A DNA stretch of 64,000 nt from Moringa oleifera (Eukaryota; Streptophyta; Magnoliopsida; Brassicales; Moringaceae): assembly GCA_021397835.1 (NCBI GenBank), contig JAJFZO010000747.1:1676501-1740500 (forward strand). The letters are read 5' to 3'. The position numbers and the translations under genes were made by a program. The notes under the pieces are model-generated. The model was given only the letters and a program-made list of their open reading frames with translations. It made no database searches and was not told where the DNA came from. Within the stretch, counting starts at the first letter, position 1, and each line of letters starts with the position of its first letter. Of this stretch, positions 1 to 10,211 are shown piece after piece.

Positions 1-47
1 TTAGACATAAAAGTTTCTCTCTGTTAATTTTGTGTAACCATATGTAT

Positions 48-78
<31 letters not shown>

Positions 79-905
79 ATGAGTCTATATTTTTCATTCC
101 TTTTTGCCTTTGAAAAATTAATATTCCTTTTCTCTTACCAATATTTTTCACTTTTATTTTTATTTTTTTGCATAAATAAAGAAATTTTTTGAAAGATTAA
201 TATTTCTTTGCCTTATCAATATTTTAAAAAATTTTATTTTTAAATAAATAAATAATTAATATTTTTTATTTATTTTGGTAAAACAAATAACCTTTTGTAA
301 TGATACTTACACTTAATTTTTATATTTATTTAATTTTAATACAAAAATATTAACATCAACCAAAAAATAATTTCATACAATAAATTATCTGTGTTATTAA
401 ACAATATGAATTTTTAAAAATTATTATATAAATGATATTTATATTGTTAGCTTTTCATTTACAAAATTATAACATCAATCCAACAAAATAAATTTGATAT
501 AGAATTTTTTTAAATATGGCTTTATTATTGTAAAAAATATTTTATTTATACAAATTCGTACTTAAAATTATTAATAAGAATTATACATTAATATAATAAA
601 AATAACAACAAAAAATAATTTTTAAAATTATAATGTAGATAATTCTACTTTGTAAAAGATATACAACATTAATTTTAATTTAACATGTATTATTAAATTA
701 TTCATGTGCATATATAGGTCTTTCAAATGTTTAGAGCCAACTCGATAAGGAAAAGAAGAGATAAGAGAAATGATCAAACCTGGACTAGTAAAAGAAAAAA
801 CAAAAGTGTTCTTCACAGTTTCATATATTTCAATGCAAACACAGAACATGGCATGATGAACCCAAGAATTATACAACCGATGAGGACTCTTAACCATTTG
901 TTTGA
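1..905. other. AT-rich intergenic DNA
   Basis: No supported gene. The stretch is very AT-rich, with an (AT)n run near 48-72. Short open frames at 630-1030 are by-products of the RING gene on the minus strand and of low-complexity sequence. Confidence 0.6.
48..72. repeat. (AT)n microsatellite
   Basis: About twelve consecutive AT dinucleotides in an AT-rich background. It is a simple repeat with no sign of function. Confidence 0.9.
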
Positions 906-1427
906 CTATTGGTTCAAACGAAGAAACAAACACACTCGTCTGCCCAGACAATCATGGGTTCGAACAGGACAACGGCAGAGTGGGCAATGGTTGTTTTTTC
1001 TGAGCCACTCGTCGATGCAGGCTTTGTGGTAAGCATGTTTGCAGCTATCAATAACTTTACATTGATCCCCGTCTCGGAAATCTTCCAAGCATATTGTACA
1101 TTTTTGGCCGCTCCATGTCATCTCGTTGTTGTTGTCGTATAAGACAATTGTGACACTGGAAGGAGGCCATGCTGGTTGATCAGGGCGAGTTGCAACCGAT
1201 GGAGCTGGCTGGTGGTTTCCGGTTTCAATGTCGTTGACATCTACTCGGCTAGGGAACAAACGAGCAATGCAGAAAATGCAGAAGACGCCAATGGCAAGAC
1301 ATCCGAAGATCATCATCTTGCGGATATCGAACTCGATTGTTGCCGGGGAGCCAACAGGAGGAGGAACGTCAGGTAAGGATGGCAGTAGAGGAGAAGGAAG
1401 ATTTGAATTAGAGAAAGGAGAAGTCAT
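906..1427 (-). CDS. RING-H2 finger protein, ATL-like (putative membrane E3 ubiquitin ligase)
   Basis: Single-exon gene of 173 residues. A Pro/Ser-rich N-terminus leads into one hydrophobic segment at about residues 38-57, then a linker, then a RING-H2 finger. Zinc ligands are C110, C113, C129, H131, H134, C137, C148 and C151, in the C3H2C3 order of RING-H2 E3 ligases. Family knowledge: such proteins bind an E2 enzyme through the RING and ubiquitinate targets at a membrane. The pattern of one N-terminal membrane helix followed by RING-H2 is that of ATL proteins, but the canonical GLD box between them is not obvious, so the subfamily is uncertain. The ATG at 1427 is the only one upstream of the membrane segment. 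A TATA-like element lies about 90 bp upstream. A second small RING-H2 gene follows at 3.0-3.4 kb in the same orientation; the two RING domains are clearly different, so a recent tandem duplication is not indicated. Confidence 0.85.
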   Translation of the reverse strand: MTSPFSNSNLPSPLLPSLPDVPPPVGSPATIEFDIRKMMIFGCLAIGVFCIFCIARLFPSRVDVNDIETGNHQPAPSVATRPDQPAWPPSSVTIVLYDNNNEMTWSGQKCTICLEDFRDGDQCKVIDSCKHAYHKACIDEWLRKNNHCPLCRCPVRTHDCLGRRVCLFLRLNQ

Positions 1428-1515
1428 TGATGTCTCTTTGTATCAACAAGCAAGAGGGCCAGAAAAAAACCAAAGCTAAAGAGGCAGAATTGAAATGATG
1501 AAAGGAGGGAAAGCG

Positions 1516-1523
1516 TTTATATA
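1516..1523 (-). promoter_or_regulatory. TATA-box candidate for the first RING-H2 gene
   Basis: On the minus strand the sequence reads TATATAAA, about 90 bp upstream of the ATG at 1427. That gives an expected transcript start near 1490 and a short leader of about 60 bases. Assigned from sequence and spacing only. Confidence 0.5.
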
Positions 1524-1529
1524 AATCTA

Positions 1530-3005
1530 ATACATAGAATCAGATTAGGATTAGGAAACGTTAATGGATTACTATATGAAAAAGGAAAAGGTAGTTTCTG
1601 ACCTTATTGTAAAAGAACTAAAATAATAAAGTTTATTTTTCAAATTATATTTAAATTTAAATATAATATATTTTGAAAACCCAAGGAGATTAATTATATA
1701 AACTTTATAATTAACCAACCATGATAAGGATCATACACAAAAATAATTGGGTAAGTTTTATATATTTCTTTAAACATCTTCATACAAATGGTTAAGCTCT
1801 TGCTTAATAAATTCATGAACTTAAATTTACTTTAATTATTCTCTTTAAGTCTTCTTAATCTTTTTTTATAATCCAAACACAACACATGCGTTTCTTATTC
1901 ATATTACCAAATTATTTTTTTAATCAAATGATGAACGCTAAAATTTACAATTATGGTGCTAAATATAACATTATTATGATAATATAAATTTTGTCTTAAA
2001 CATTACTAGTACTATCCCTTTTAATATTTATGATGAAAACGGATAAATATCAAAATAGATCATATAATGTACGTATTTTTCAATTAATTTTTGTAATTTT
2101 GTTGATCAAATTTGACAAATGTATAACAATATTGAAGCTACCATCATAAAAAAAAAAAGTTTTAAAATTTTTTTAGTACTAAAATGTTTTTTGAAAAATT
2201 TTAGGTTAAAGGTTATATAATTAAAATCTTAATATTTATCTCATGTTACCGATCAAATCCTCATGTTTAAAAAGTGAAAAATCTAACCTTAATCTATGAA
2301 AAATTATGAATATTTTTATTTTATAAAATGTCTTAAAAATGATTTACTTAATGAATTTCTCACTTTATTTTAGATTCATCCCTAAAATTTAAATAATTTT
2401 AATTTTTAAATTTTTGATAAAATTTAATTTAATCTAAATTGATAAATTAAAATTTTATTTGTCATTTTTTAAATACAAAAATTTGATTAATAATATAAGA
2501 TAAACATAATAGTTTAATAAAATATTTATCTAAAATTTTGTATTATTTAAAATTTTAAAAAAATTATTAAAAAATTATGAAATTTTTTATGATGGTAATA
2601 CGAATATTTTTTATATATATTAAATAAATCTTAAGTCAAAATTTATTATATAAAATTTATAATTCTGATAACATTTTAAAGAAAAATTAAAAGTGTAATC
2701 TAATTTAAATTAAATTAAATTAAAAGATTGAAATGTAAAATTGATTCAAAAAAATCTAGAGTGACTTGATTAAAAAAGACGAGTAGCTAGCATAAAATTT
2801 ATTTTGATATACATCCATGAAAAACATAATGAGTAAAATTTCATATATTCTTCGATAAAATAGTTTTTAAAAAAACTAGAAATTCAAGAACTTGAAATAT
2901 ATATAAATGGGTACATAAAATTTATTTTTGAAGACTCAATATTTACAAAAATTAACAAAAAAGGAAAATTTCCGCTCTTTATTACCATTTTCTCCCCAGA
3001 TTTTT
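1530..3005. other. AT-rich intergenic DNA with a dispersed-repeat copy
   Basis: No gene seen. The segment at about 2180-2720 resembles about 5440-6240 in the same orientation, with shared runs such as a GATAAATTAA core followed by a tract around TTTTTTAAATA, and a shared GTGAAAAAT segment. It is treated as one copy of an AT-rich dispersed repeat. Confidence 0.45.
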
Positions 3006-3049
3006 CCTATTGTAAACATACTTGCAGATTAAAATATATTATTTGACTA

Positions 3050-3382
3050 TCAAACATCAACGTCATCAGGCACCCGAATCGGTTTCCGACAAGTCGGACA
3101 CATTCCTTTATACAATCTCCAAGCATCAATACATCCAATATGGAAGACATGCCTGCACCTGGGAAGAACCCTACATATTTCTTGCTCCCTAAACTCTTCC
3201 AAGCAGATGACGCATTGATCAGCCAGAAATCCTCCGTCAGAATCTCTCCCGTAAGCCACAGCCGGCGGCAGTAGATCGGCTGTCTCGTAGTCAACAGCCT
3301 CGCGAGGCAACTTCCAATAGATTATGACGAAGGCGACAATGACGTAGCCATAGAAAGCACCGAGCAAGAGAATACACATCAT
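3050..3382 (-). CDS. small RING-H2 finger protein, ATL-like (putative E3 ubiquitin ligase)
   Basis: Single-exon gene of 110 residues. The reading frame stays open upstream of 3382 but holds no ATG there, so the start is the first of two adjacent ATGs (3382 or 3379). Residues 2-23 form one hydrophobic membrane segment. A short linker leads to a RING-H2 finger with ligands C57, C60, C76, H78, H81, C84, C95 and C98, and the acidic C-terminus ends almost directly after the finger. Family knowledge: E3 ligases of this type act at membranes with an E2 partner. The likely Arabidopsis counterpart is the small RING gene next to CXIP4 on chromosome 2 (recalled, not searched), which fits the CXIP4 copies just downstream here. 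A weak TATA-like element lies about 95 bp upstream. Confidence 0.83.
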   Translation of the reverse strand: MMCILLLGAFYGYVIVAFVIIYWKLPREAVDYETADLLPPAVAYGRDSDGGFLADQCVICLEEFREQEICRVLPRCRHVFHIGCIDAWRLYKGMCPTCRKPIRVPDDVDV

Positions 3383-3475
3383 GGCTGAAGAAGAAACGCT
3401 TCCTTCTTGAAACAAATAAGAGATTTGGTGTTTAAAGTGAAGCTGGAAAATGTTTTCGTTTTGTTTGTTTAGAAG

Positions 3476-3483
3476 GCTATATA
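3476..3483 (-). promoter_or_regulatory. weak TATA-box candidate for the second RING-H2 gene
   Basis: On the minus strand the sequence reads GTATATAG, about 95 bp upstream of the ATG at 3382. The spacing is plausible but the match is imperfect. Confidence 0.35.
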
Positions 3484-3489
3484 CTTGTA

Positions 3490-4270
3490 TTCATCGTGAG
3501 TAGTATATACCACAGCTCATGTCAGTTTTAACTGCCAGCCATTTAGCCATTTAAAGTCAGATATGGTTTTTTTTTTTTTTTCTGTTAGTATTAACAATTT
3601 AAAAATATTTATTCATTTATTAAAATATATATAATAAAAATAAATATTTTTTACAAAAATTCATTCAATTGGTTAGCTTGCAATTTGATTTTGGTTTTAA
3701 ATTGCTTCTTAGGGGTTAAAGGAAGAGAAAAATCAGAACTTCAATATTTAGATTTCGGTTTAAATTTAAGTTTAGTTCAAAATGGAATTAGGTCCAATTT
3801 AAGGTTTGTTTTAAAATGCCATTCAAAATTTTTAATTGTAAAAAAAATTTAAAAAATACATCTTAATCCAATAATTATTGATTAAAATATATTTAATTTG
3901 AAGTAATTAAATAATTCAATTAATTATAAAACTAAGATCATAAATTGGTGATGTTAATTAATAAATAAATAAATTTTTAATTTTTAAAATTTATTTTGTA
4001 GAAAAAAGAATGAACCAAAACCCATGATTCGTAACAATTCATTTATATATTAAATTAAAAAAAATCTTAACCAAATTTAAATGATATCGATTTACAATTT
4101 AATTTCAAAACTGGAATCATAAGAAAGAGTTCCTATTTAATTCAAAAATAGAAGAGTTCCATTTGGTTCTTTGATTCATATTGATCAAAGAACCATTAAA
4201 ATTTTAATGTTTTTTTGACTTACTTTTATTTAATTCAAAAAAATTTTAAAAAAAAATTCTTCATGCAAAG
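3490..4270. other. intergenic DNA, nothing recognised
   Basis: AT-rich, with no open frame or RNA gene that I can support. A poly-T run lies near 3567-3581. Confidence 0.5.
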
Positions 4271-4274
4271 ATAA

Positions 4275-5180
4275 TTGTTTGGACTCATTTCTTTTGCCAG
4301 TTTCTGATCTTCAAGATGCCTGCTACAGCAGGAAGGGTTCGCATGCCGGCGAACAACGGGTTGCACAGCGGTGCAGCTCTCCAGGACGCACGGTATACGG
4401 CAGACTGCTATTGGGTATGACCACTATGCACCCAACAAAGATGACTCCGTGCCGCAGAAGTCCGTAAACTCTGAACCACCCGACGCTGAGAAGTCCTACG
4501 CCAGCTTCCAGAGCCTGTTAGCCCTTGGCAGCGTTCATGGCTCTGGCGTTGGTGAGGCTCGTGGTGCTTGCAAGAAATGTGGCCTTGTCGGGCACCTCAC
4601 TTTTCAGTGTAGAAATTTTCTGGGTGTTAAGGATGATGACCCAGGAGCAATCGAGGCTGCAGTTTTGTCTGGGTCGGGTAAAATCAAGGAGAGGGTTGGT
4701 AACGGGAAAAGGGGGCTAAGAGGGAGGAAAGTAGTGAGGAAGAAGAGAGTGAGAGTTCTGATCATTCTGATGTTGGATCAGAGATCGAGAGGATCATTGC
4801 AGAGAAATATGGTCAGGCGAAGTCATCAAGAGGAAAGGAGGATTCAGATAAGATGGGTCAGATTCTGATTCCTGGGAGAGGAGAAAGAGACGGAGGTCCA
4901 AGAAAAGCAGCAGTGGGAAGCGGGGAGCTGATGATTGAGAGGATGAAAATAAAGGTAAGAGGAAGAGGAGGAAGGAGAAAAGGAGAATGAGAGATGAGTC
5001 CGCAGATGATAATTATGACGCCGTGAGGGAAAGAGTAGGAAGGAGAGGAGGAGAAGAAGTTATCGGCATTCAGGCTATTCTTATTCAGACCTCTGACTGG
5101 TGGGCGGCAGAAGCGGAAGAGCAGGAAGGCAGTCGTAATCCGACTCTGATTGAGTGGCTATGATCATTCTGAGAGGAAAT
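4275..5180 (+). pseudogene. CXIP4 pseudogene (broken second copy of the gene at 7918-8895)
   Basis: The sequence parallels the intact CXIP4 coding region from its ATG (4316 here) to near its C-terminus. The first 23 codons match, then one extra base near 4383 shifts the frame. The frame then recovers the conserved part, including the zinc knuckle with its C-x2-C-x4-H-x4-C ligands (CKKCGLVGHLTFQC). A second shift near 4700 destroys the Ser/Asp-rich and Arg/Lys-rich tail, and stops follow. No single frame gives a full protein. The copy starts before the ATG with a pyrimidine tract ending TTTTGCCAG, which matches the 3' end of the leader intron of the intact gene (7881-7892). It therefore came from a genomic duplication, not from spliced RNA. 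No parallel to the promoter or first leader exon is seen upstream. It may still be transcribed, but nothing shows this. Confidence 0.85.
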
Positions 5181-6280
5181 TTTATTGTTTTTAAGTGTAG
5201 CTAGAAATTCTTATGGTTGAGTTGTCTCCTCGGTTATGTTGATCTGAATTTTTTTTAAAAGATTTTTATGTATAATAATTTAATAAAAGTAAAAGTTATA
5301 TTTTAATATTTATTTATATTATTAATTTTAAATATTATTAACTATCAATTTTTAATAAAATTTAATTCAGTTGATATTAAAAATGAATAATTTTTTGAAT
5401 ATTAAAATTTATTTAATAATATAAAATAAAATATATAGATCTCATTAAATTTTAATATTTATTATAAATTATCAATCAAATTTTTACATTTAAAACGTGA
5501 AAAATTGAATTTTTAATTTATTAAATTAAATTAAATTAAATATTATTAAAAAATTAAAAATATCTAAATTAAAATTTTATAAAATAAATTTTAACTTAAT
5601 TTGAGTATTAAAAATTTATATTTTAAAATTTATATTATCAAATTTTTAAAAATTAAAAAAATTATTTAATATCAAAAATTATTTAAATTATTTTTGAAGC
5701 TTTTCAATAATAAAAATATCTTAAATTTTTAATAATTTCAATTTAAATTGAATCAAATTGATAAATTAATATTTAATTTATTATTTTTTAAATATAAGAA
5801 TTTGGTTGAAAATACAAAATAAACATCAAAATTTTATGAGATTTTTACTCCAAAATATATAATATTTATCCTGTATAATTGATAAAATTTTATTTTATTA
5901 ATTTAATTTAAAGTAAATATTAACTCAAATAATTATAAAAAATTAAATGTATTTTTTGTTATTGAAATACTTCAAAAGTAAAATAATTTTTGATGTAAAA
6001 TTTATTTTTAAAATTTTTTAAATTTTTAATAAAATACATTTTTTATATTCGAAATATTATAAAGCTATTTATAACGATAATTTAAATATTTTTCTATATA
6101 ATTAAAATTCATTGTTAAAGATTTTTAATTTTTTAAAATAAATTTAAATTTAAATTAAGTTAATAAATAAAAATTTTTATTTTTAAAATATAAAAATTAT
6201 TAATAAATATTAAAGTTTTATAAAATTTTTATTAAAAATATTAATATAAACTTTTCCATAAAAATTGACTATAAAGTCTG
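5181..6280. repeat. AT-rich intergenic DNA, dispersed-repeat copies
   Basis: Almost pure A/T. Segments of 5440-6240 resemble 2180-2720 and, more loosely, AT-rich tracts at 34.1-34.5, 43.0-48.2 and 35.7-36.2 kb. Recurrent motifs include AATAATAAAAATATCT and GATAAATTAA. It has no coding capacity and no terminal structure that I could define. Confidence 0.45.
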
Positions 6281-6488
6281 ACGGAGAAAATCCTTTTTCT
6301 TAGTGTCTCCGGTTTTCTTCTGAGCCGAGTCTCTCTCTACCTCTCTGTTTCTCTCTCGTTTGGTTTCTCTCTTTTCTAGTCTTCCCTGCAGAACTCTAGA
6401 TCTCTGTATTTGTTACAGAGCTGCTTGAAGCGTGGGTATCACGTGTTCGGATTTATTTGCCGATTGAACGATTTTGAGGTCTCGACCG

Positions 6489-7892
6489 GTAAAAGCCCTA
6501 ACCCTAATTATCTCTTGTTTTGTTTAGTCGTCTGCAATCCCATATGAACGTTAAGTTTGGCGTGTGTTTTTTCTCCAATTTTGTGGTTTTTCACGTTGGT
6601 TTTGATTAGATTTAGTGTCATGTGTTTTAAATTCGGAATTTGGTTGCTTAGTTTGAAAATTATCGACTCTTGTTTTGGATATTAAATTTTTGAAACAGTT
6701 AGTGTGCTGGAGCTCAAGTTTTTTAAGCATGGAATCGTTTCCTGTGCAGACTGGGTTTAGGACAGAATTGAAACAATTCCATTTGGGCAAGTTCTGTGTT
6801 TTTTTTTTTTTTGAAGGTCCGTGCTCTTGTGGGTTGTTAAGCAGACGAATGCAATTCTTTTAAGGGTTAATTTGCTTCTTTTCTTATCTGGATAGATGGG
6901 ACTTTGTTTGGGGCATCGATTGAATTATACTTATGGTATGCTCCTAATCCTCATCTGAGGACTTGTCTCCCTTCTTCTCATCTTCTTCCTCCTCTTCCTC
7001 TTTTAGTTAATTGTGCGAATCCCTAGTTTTTCAGCATTATTAATTGATTAGGTTTCTAATAACATGAATTTCATTGAGTAGAAGATTAAAAGATTGTATG
7101 ATTTGGGTTCTTCTTTGATTCAACTGTTTTTATTTTTCTCTTCTATAGATTAACCCATCTGCTAGTCATAGAAGAACACACTAGATTTGAATTATTTTTT
7201 TTCCCGGAATAAATTCTTGGCTGTATTTGTTCAGTTCTTTATGTTCAACCCGAGGGTTCATGTCAACATTTGGACTTCTTATTTCATCAAAATTAATTTT
7301 TCTTATCTATGTAATATGTTCATACTAGTTATTTTGTATTAATTAGGAGTTATCTAGGATTTTCCTATTCCTACTAAGATGTTGAACTCTAGATGAGTAC
7401 TTTCATATAATCAATATGATTTGTTTAGAGTTGTTTGACTCTTGGATGTTAATCTGAGTCAATTACAATTTTTTTTCAATAAGAAACAATATGGGACCTC
7501 ATTTGATATTTCGGATATCATGGTGTGAAAGGTTTGATAATATTGAAATACCATTAGCTTTAATTAAAGAATCTTGGGTTTATATACTAAAGACTTGTGC
7601 AACAGGTGCTTCCTTTGTAAATGAGGAGAACTTACTAGATTTCATAGAGTTCCTAATCTTAAAAAACTAACTATACATGTAAAAGGTTGCACCCCCTTAG
7701 TGCCATGTAAATAACACTTAACATTTTGTTACTCAGATAAAAAAAAAAAGAAAAAGAAAATAGAAATAACGTGAAGTCAATTAGAATTTGCTTGGGTTTT
7801 AACTTGTACATTTGAACTCTAGATTTGCAGTTGAATTGAATTCTTTCTGGGTTGTGAATGACCCTCATTAGGGCTGACTGTTTTTTTGCCAG
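6489..7892 (+). other. intron in the 5' leader of CXIP4
   Basis: The leader exon (about 6290-6488) is pyrimidine-rich, with several TCTCTC runs. A donor reading CG/GTAAAA lies at 6489 and an acceptor TTTGCCAG ends at 7892, leaving 25 leader bases before the ATG. The intron is 1.4 kb. Family knowledge: long, T-rich leader introns close to the promoter often raise expression in plants, so a role in expression is possible (inference). The exact leader start is not determined, and an alternative donor ten bases upstream (GAG/GTCTCG) is a weaker match. Confidence 0.7.
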
Positions 7893-7917
7893 GTTTTGAT
7901 CTCTCAATTCGCTCAAG

Positions 7918-8895
7918 ATGCCGGCTACAGCAGGAAGGGTTCGCATGCCTGCGAACAATCGGGTGCATAGTAGTGCAGCCCTGCAGACCCACGGTATATG
8001 GCAGAGTGCTATCGGGTATGACCCATATGCACCCAATAAAGATGACTCAAAGGCGACCTCGCAGCAGAAATCCACAAACCCTGAACCTGAGGGTGAAAAT
8101 GCCTATGCCAGTTTCCAGGGCCTGTTAGCCCTTGCCCGCATTACTGGGTCTAATGCTGATGAGGCTCGTGGTGCTTGCAAAAAGTGTGGCCGTGTCGGGC
8201 ACCTCACATTTCAGTGTCGGAATTTCTTAAGTGTTAAGGATGATAAGGAAAAAGACCCAGAAGATATTCAGGCTGCGGTTTTGTCTGGATTGGATAAAAT
8301 TAAGGGGAGTGTTGGTAAGGTTAATGGGAAGAAGGCAGCTGAGAGCGAGGAAAGTAGTGAGGAAGGGGAGGAGAGTGAGACTACTGATTCCGATGTGGAT
8401 TCAGAACTTGAGAGGATTATTGCCGAGAGATATGGAAAGAAGGCTAGTAATAAAGGCAAGTCATCAAGAAGAAAGGAGGATTCAGATGAAGATGGGTCAG
8501 ACTCTGATTCTGGGGAGAGGAAGAAGAGAGGGAGATCGAAGAAAAGGAGGAGTCGGAAGCGGGGAGCTAGTGATTCAGAGGATGAAGATGAAGGTAGAAG
8601 GAAGAGGAGGAAGGAGATGAGGAGAAAGAGGGATGAGTCCTCAGATGAGGATTATGAGCGTCAGCGCCATAGAAGAAAGAGCAGGAAGGAGAAAAGGAGA
8701 AGGAGAAGTCATCGCTATTCAGATGATTCTGATTCAGATACTCCTAAGGATTCTGGTAGGAGGCACAAGCGGAAGAGCAGGAAGGCGGTATCATCTGATT
8801 CTGATGTGAGTGGCTCTGATGATTCACGAGTTGGAAGGCGTACTAAGCGGTCTGAGAAGAAGAATCGGAAGCGACATCATGATGACAATAAGTAG
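7918..8895 (+). CDS. CXIP4: CAX-interacting protein 4 (CXIP4), zinc-knuckle protein with charged tail
   Basis: Intronless coding region of 325 residues. The N-terminus (MPATAGRVRMPANN...) is nearly invariant in plant CXIP4 as I recall it. A CCHC zinc knuckle follows with C87, C90, H95 and C100. From about residue 140 on, the protein alternates acidic Ser/Glu/Asp clusters with Arg/Lys blocks, a nuclear RS-like composition. Family knowledge: Arabidopsis CXIP4 was found as an interactor of the vacuolar Ca2+/H+ antiporter CAX1 and is mainly nuclear; the knuckle and RS-like tail suggest RNA-related work, which is inference. The start is fixed by conservation and by the leader intron ending 25 bases upstream. 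A decayed duplicate lies 3.6 kb upstream. A possible 3' UTR intron (AAG/GTAATA near 8910) cannot be confirmed. Composition is ordinary for the region. Confidence 0.93.
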   Translation: MPATAGRVRMPANNRVHSSAALQTHGIWQSAIGYDPYAPNKDDSKATSQQKSTNPEPEGENAYASFQGLLALARITGSNADEARGACKKCGRVGHLTFQCRNFLSVKDDKEKDPEDIQAAVLSGLDKIKGSVGKVNGKKAAESEESSEEGEESETTDSDVDSELERIIAERYGKKASNKGKSSRRKEDSDEDGSDSDSGERKKRGRSKKRRSRKRGASDSEDEDEGRRKRRKEMRRKRDESSDEDYERQRHRRKSRKEKRRRRSHRYSDDSDSDTPKDSGRRHKRKSRKAVSSDSDVSGSDDSRVGRRTKRSEKKNRKRHHDDNK

Positions 8896-10211
8896 ACTCT
8901 TTCTTCTGAAGGTAATACATTATATGCTTTAAGTAATGAATATATGTAAAGATGATGCCTTTGTTTCTGGATCTGCTAGTTTGGAATTAATTTTTCTTTT
9001 TCTGTTAATAATAGTTCTAAAATGTGATTGAAATTTGTATGAAGCTGTTATTGTTGTCGATTTTTTCAGTACTTATAATCTAACAAGGATTTAATTAATG
9101 CATATTTATCTTATTTGACTAACTGTGAATGGTGTTTTCCTATTGAGCCTCTGTAAATGACCATGTCCAGCTTGCCGGCATTAAGGAAAATGTGGCAGTT
9201 ATTTGTAATGTATTGGCAAGATAATATCAGTATTTTCTATGATATAGGAGAATGTGTTTGGTATTGAGGCTGTTTTTGAGCTTATCATCAGTAATTGATC
9301 CGTCACTTGATCAAGATAAGTTGGTTTTGCAGAGATGCAGAATGTGGCTGGAGTTGTCTAAAAATTTCTCAGAAGTGGAAGTTCTTATCATGGTAGAAGA
9401 ACCAGGCATAACTATCATGCAGAGAACCAAAGTAATACAAATTGTTGTTCTTGAAGAGTGTGAGTTCTGCTTCACCTTTGAAAAGGATAAAAAGAATCTT
9501 GAAGGGTTTCTGAGTGGTTTCTGTAATTTTATGTTGATCATGCATCTGGACCATTTTTAGCTGTTGTATTACATATTAATTGCTTGAAGTCTCAGCTGTT
9601 GCTATCAAAACTTCACTGTTTGTATTGTTGAGTTAAGTTGGAGAAGTATCAAATAGCTCAGCATTTCAAATTCTGCAAGTCACTGACTGATAACAAAATG
9701 AGATGTTAAAAGGTTTTTGTACATTACATGGAGTAGACCCTGTCTATATTCTCTGGTAGTTCATATTGATGTTTGTATGTTCACAAGTGAGCTTTGATTT
9801 AAATTTGGGTAAAAAAATCCTGTGCAAGCTCAATTGTGCAATAGATTCTCAACTACTTTTTGGTAAGCAACTGGCAAAGTAAAGATCTAGAGACAGCTTT
9901 CTGTTCTAATAGATACAAAGGCAAGAGACACAGAAGCCAATTGAAAGAACAGATCAAATACCAGCTGGATCTGCCCTGCACCAAGTTTGAATGTACTAAT
10001 TCAATCAATAAATTTTGCAGAGCAAATGGAGTTTGCATCAAAATTGAAATAAATTAAACAATAATCTTTGGCAAACAACAATCATGAATGCCATTATATT
10101 TTTTGCATTCCTTTGGCAGGAAAAGAAGAGTAAGATAACAATTATGACAACACCTGTTTATCAAAAGAAGACTACTACGGTCATCAAATGGGTTTTTTTC
10201 TTTGGTCAACT
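8896..10211. other. CXIP4 3' region and convergent intergenic space
   Basis: The base composition is less AT-rich than true intergenic DNA here, so much of 8896-9800 is probably CXIP4 3' UTR, possibly spliced. An open frame at 9252-9560 has no recognisable domain and no family match that I know, and it is left out. TIM9 ends at 10212 on the opposite strand, so the two transcripts converge. Confidence 0.5.

Noticed and set aside
950..975. GGGTTCGAAC, like a tRNA T-loop
   Set aside because: It lies inside the RING gene and there are no matching acceptor, D or anticodon arms around it.
4275..5180. CXIP4 copy as a processed (reverse-transcribed) pseudogene
   Set aside because: Intron-derived sequence is present at its 5' edge and no poly-A tract with flanking duplication is evident.
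9252..9560. 102-codon open frame downstream of CXIP4
   Set aside because: No recognisable family, and it lies in what is probably CXIP4 3' UTR.
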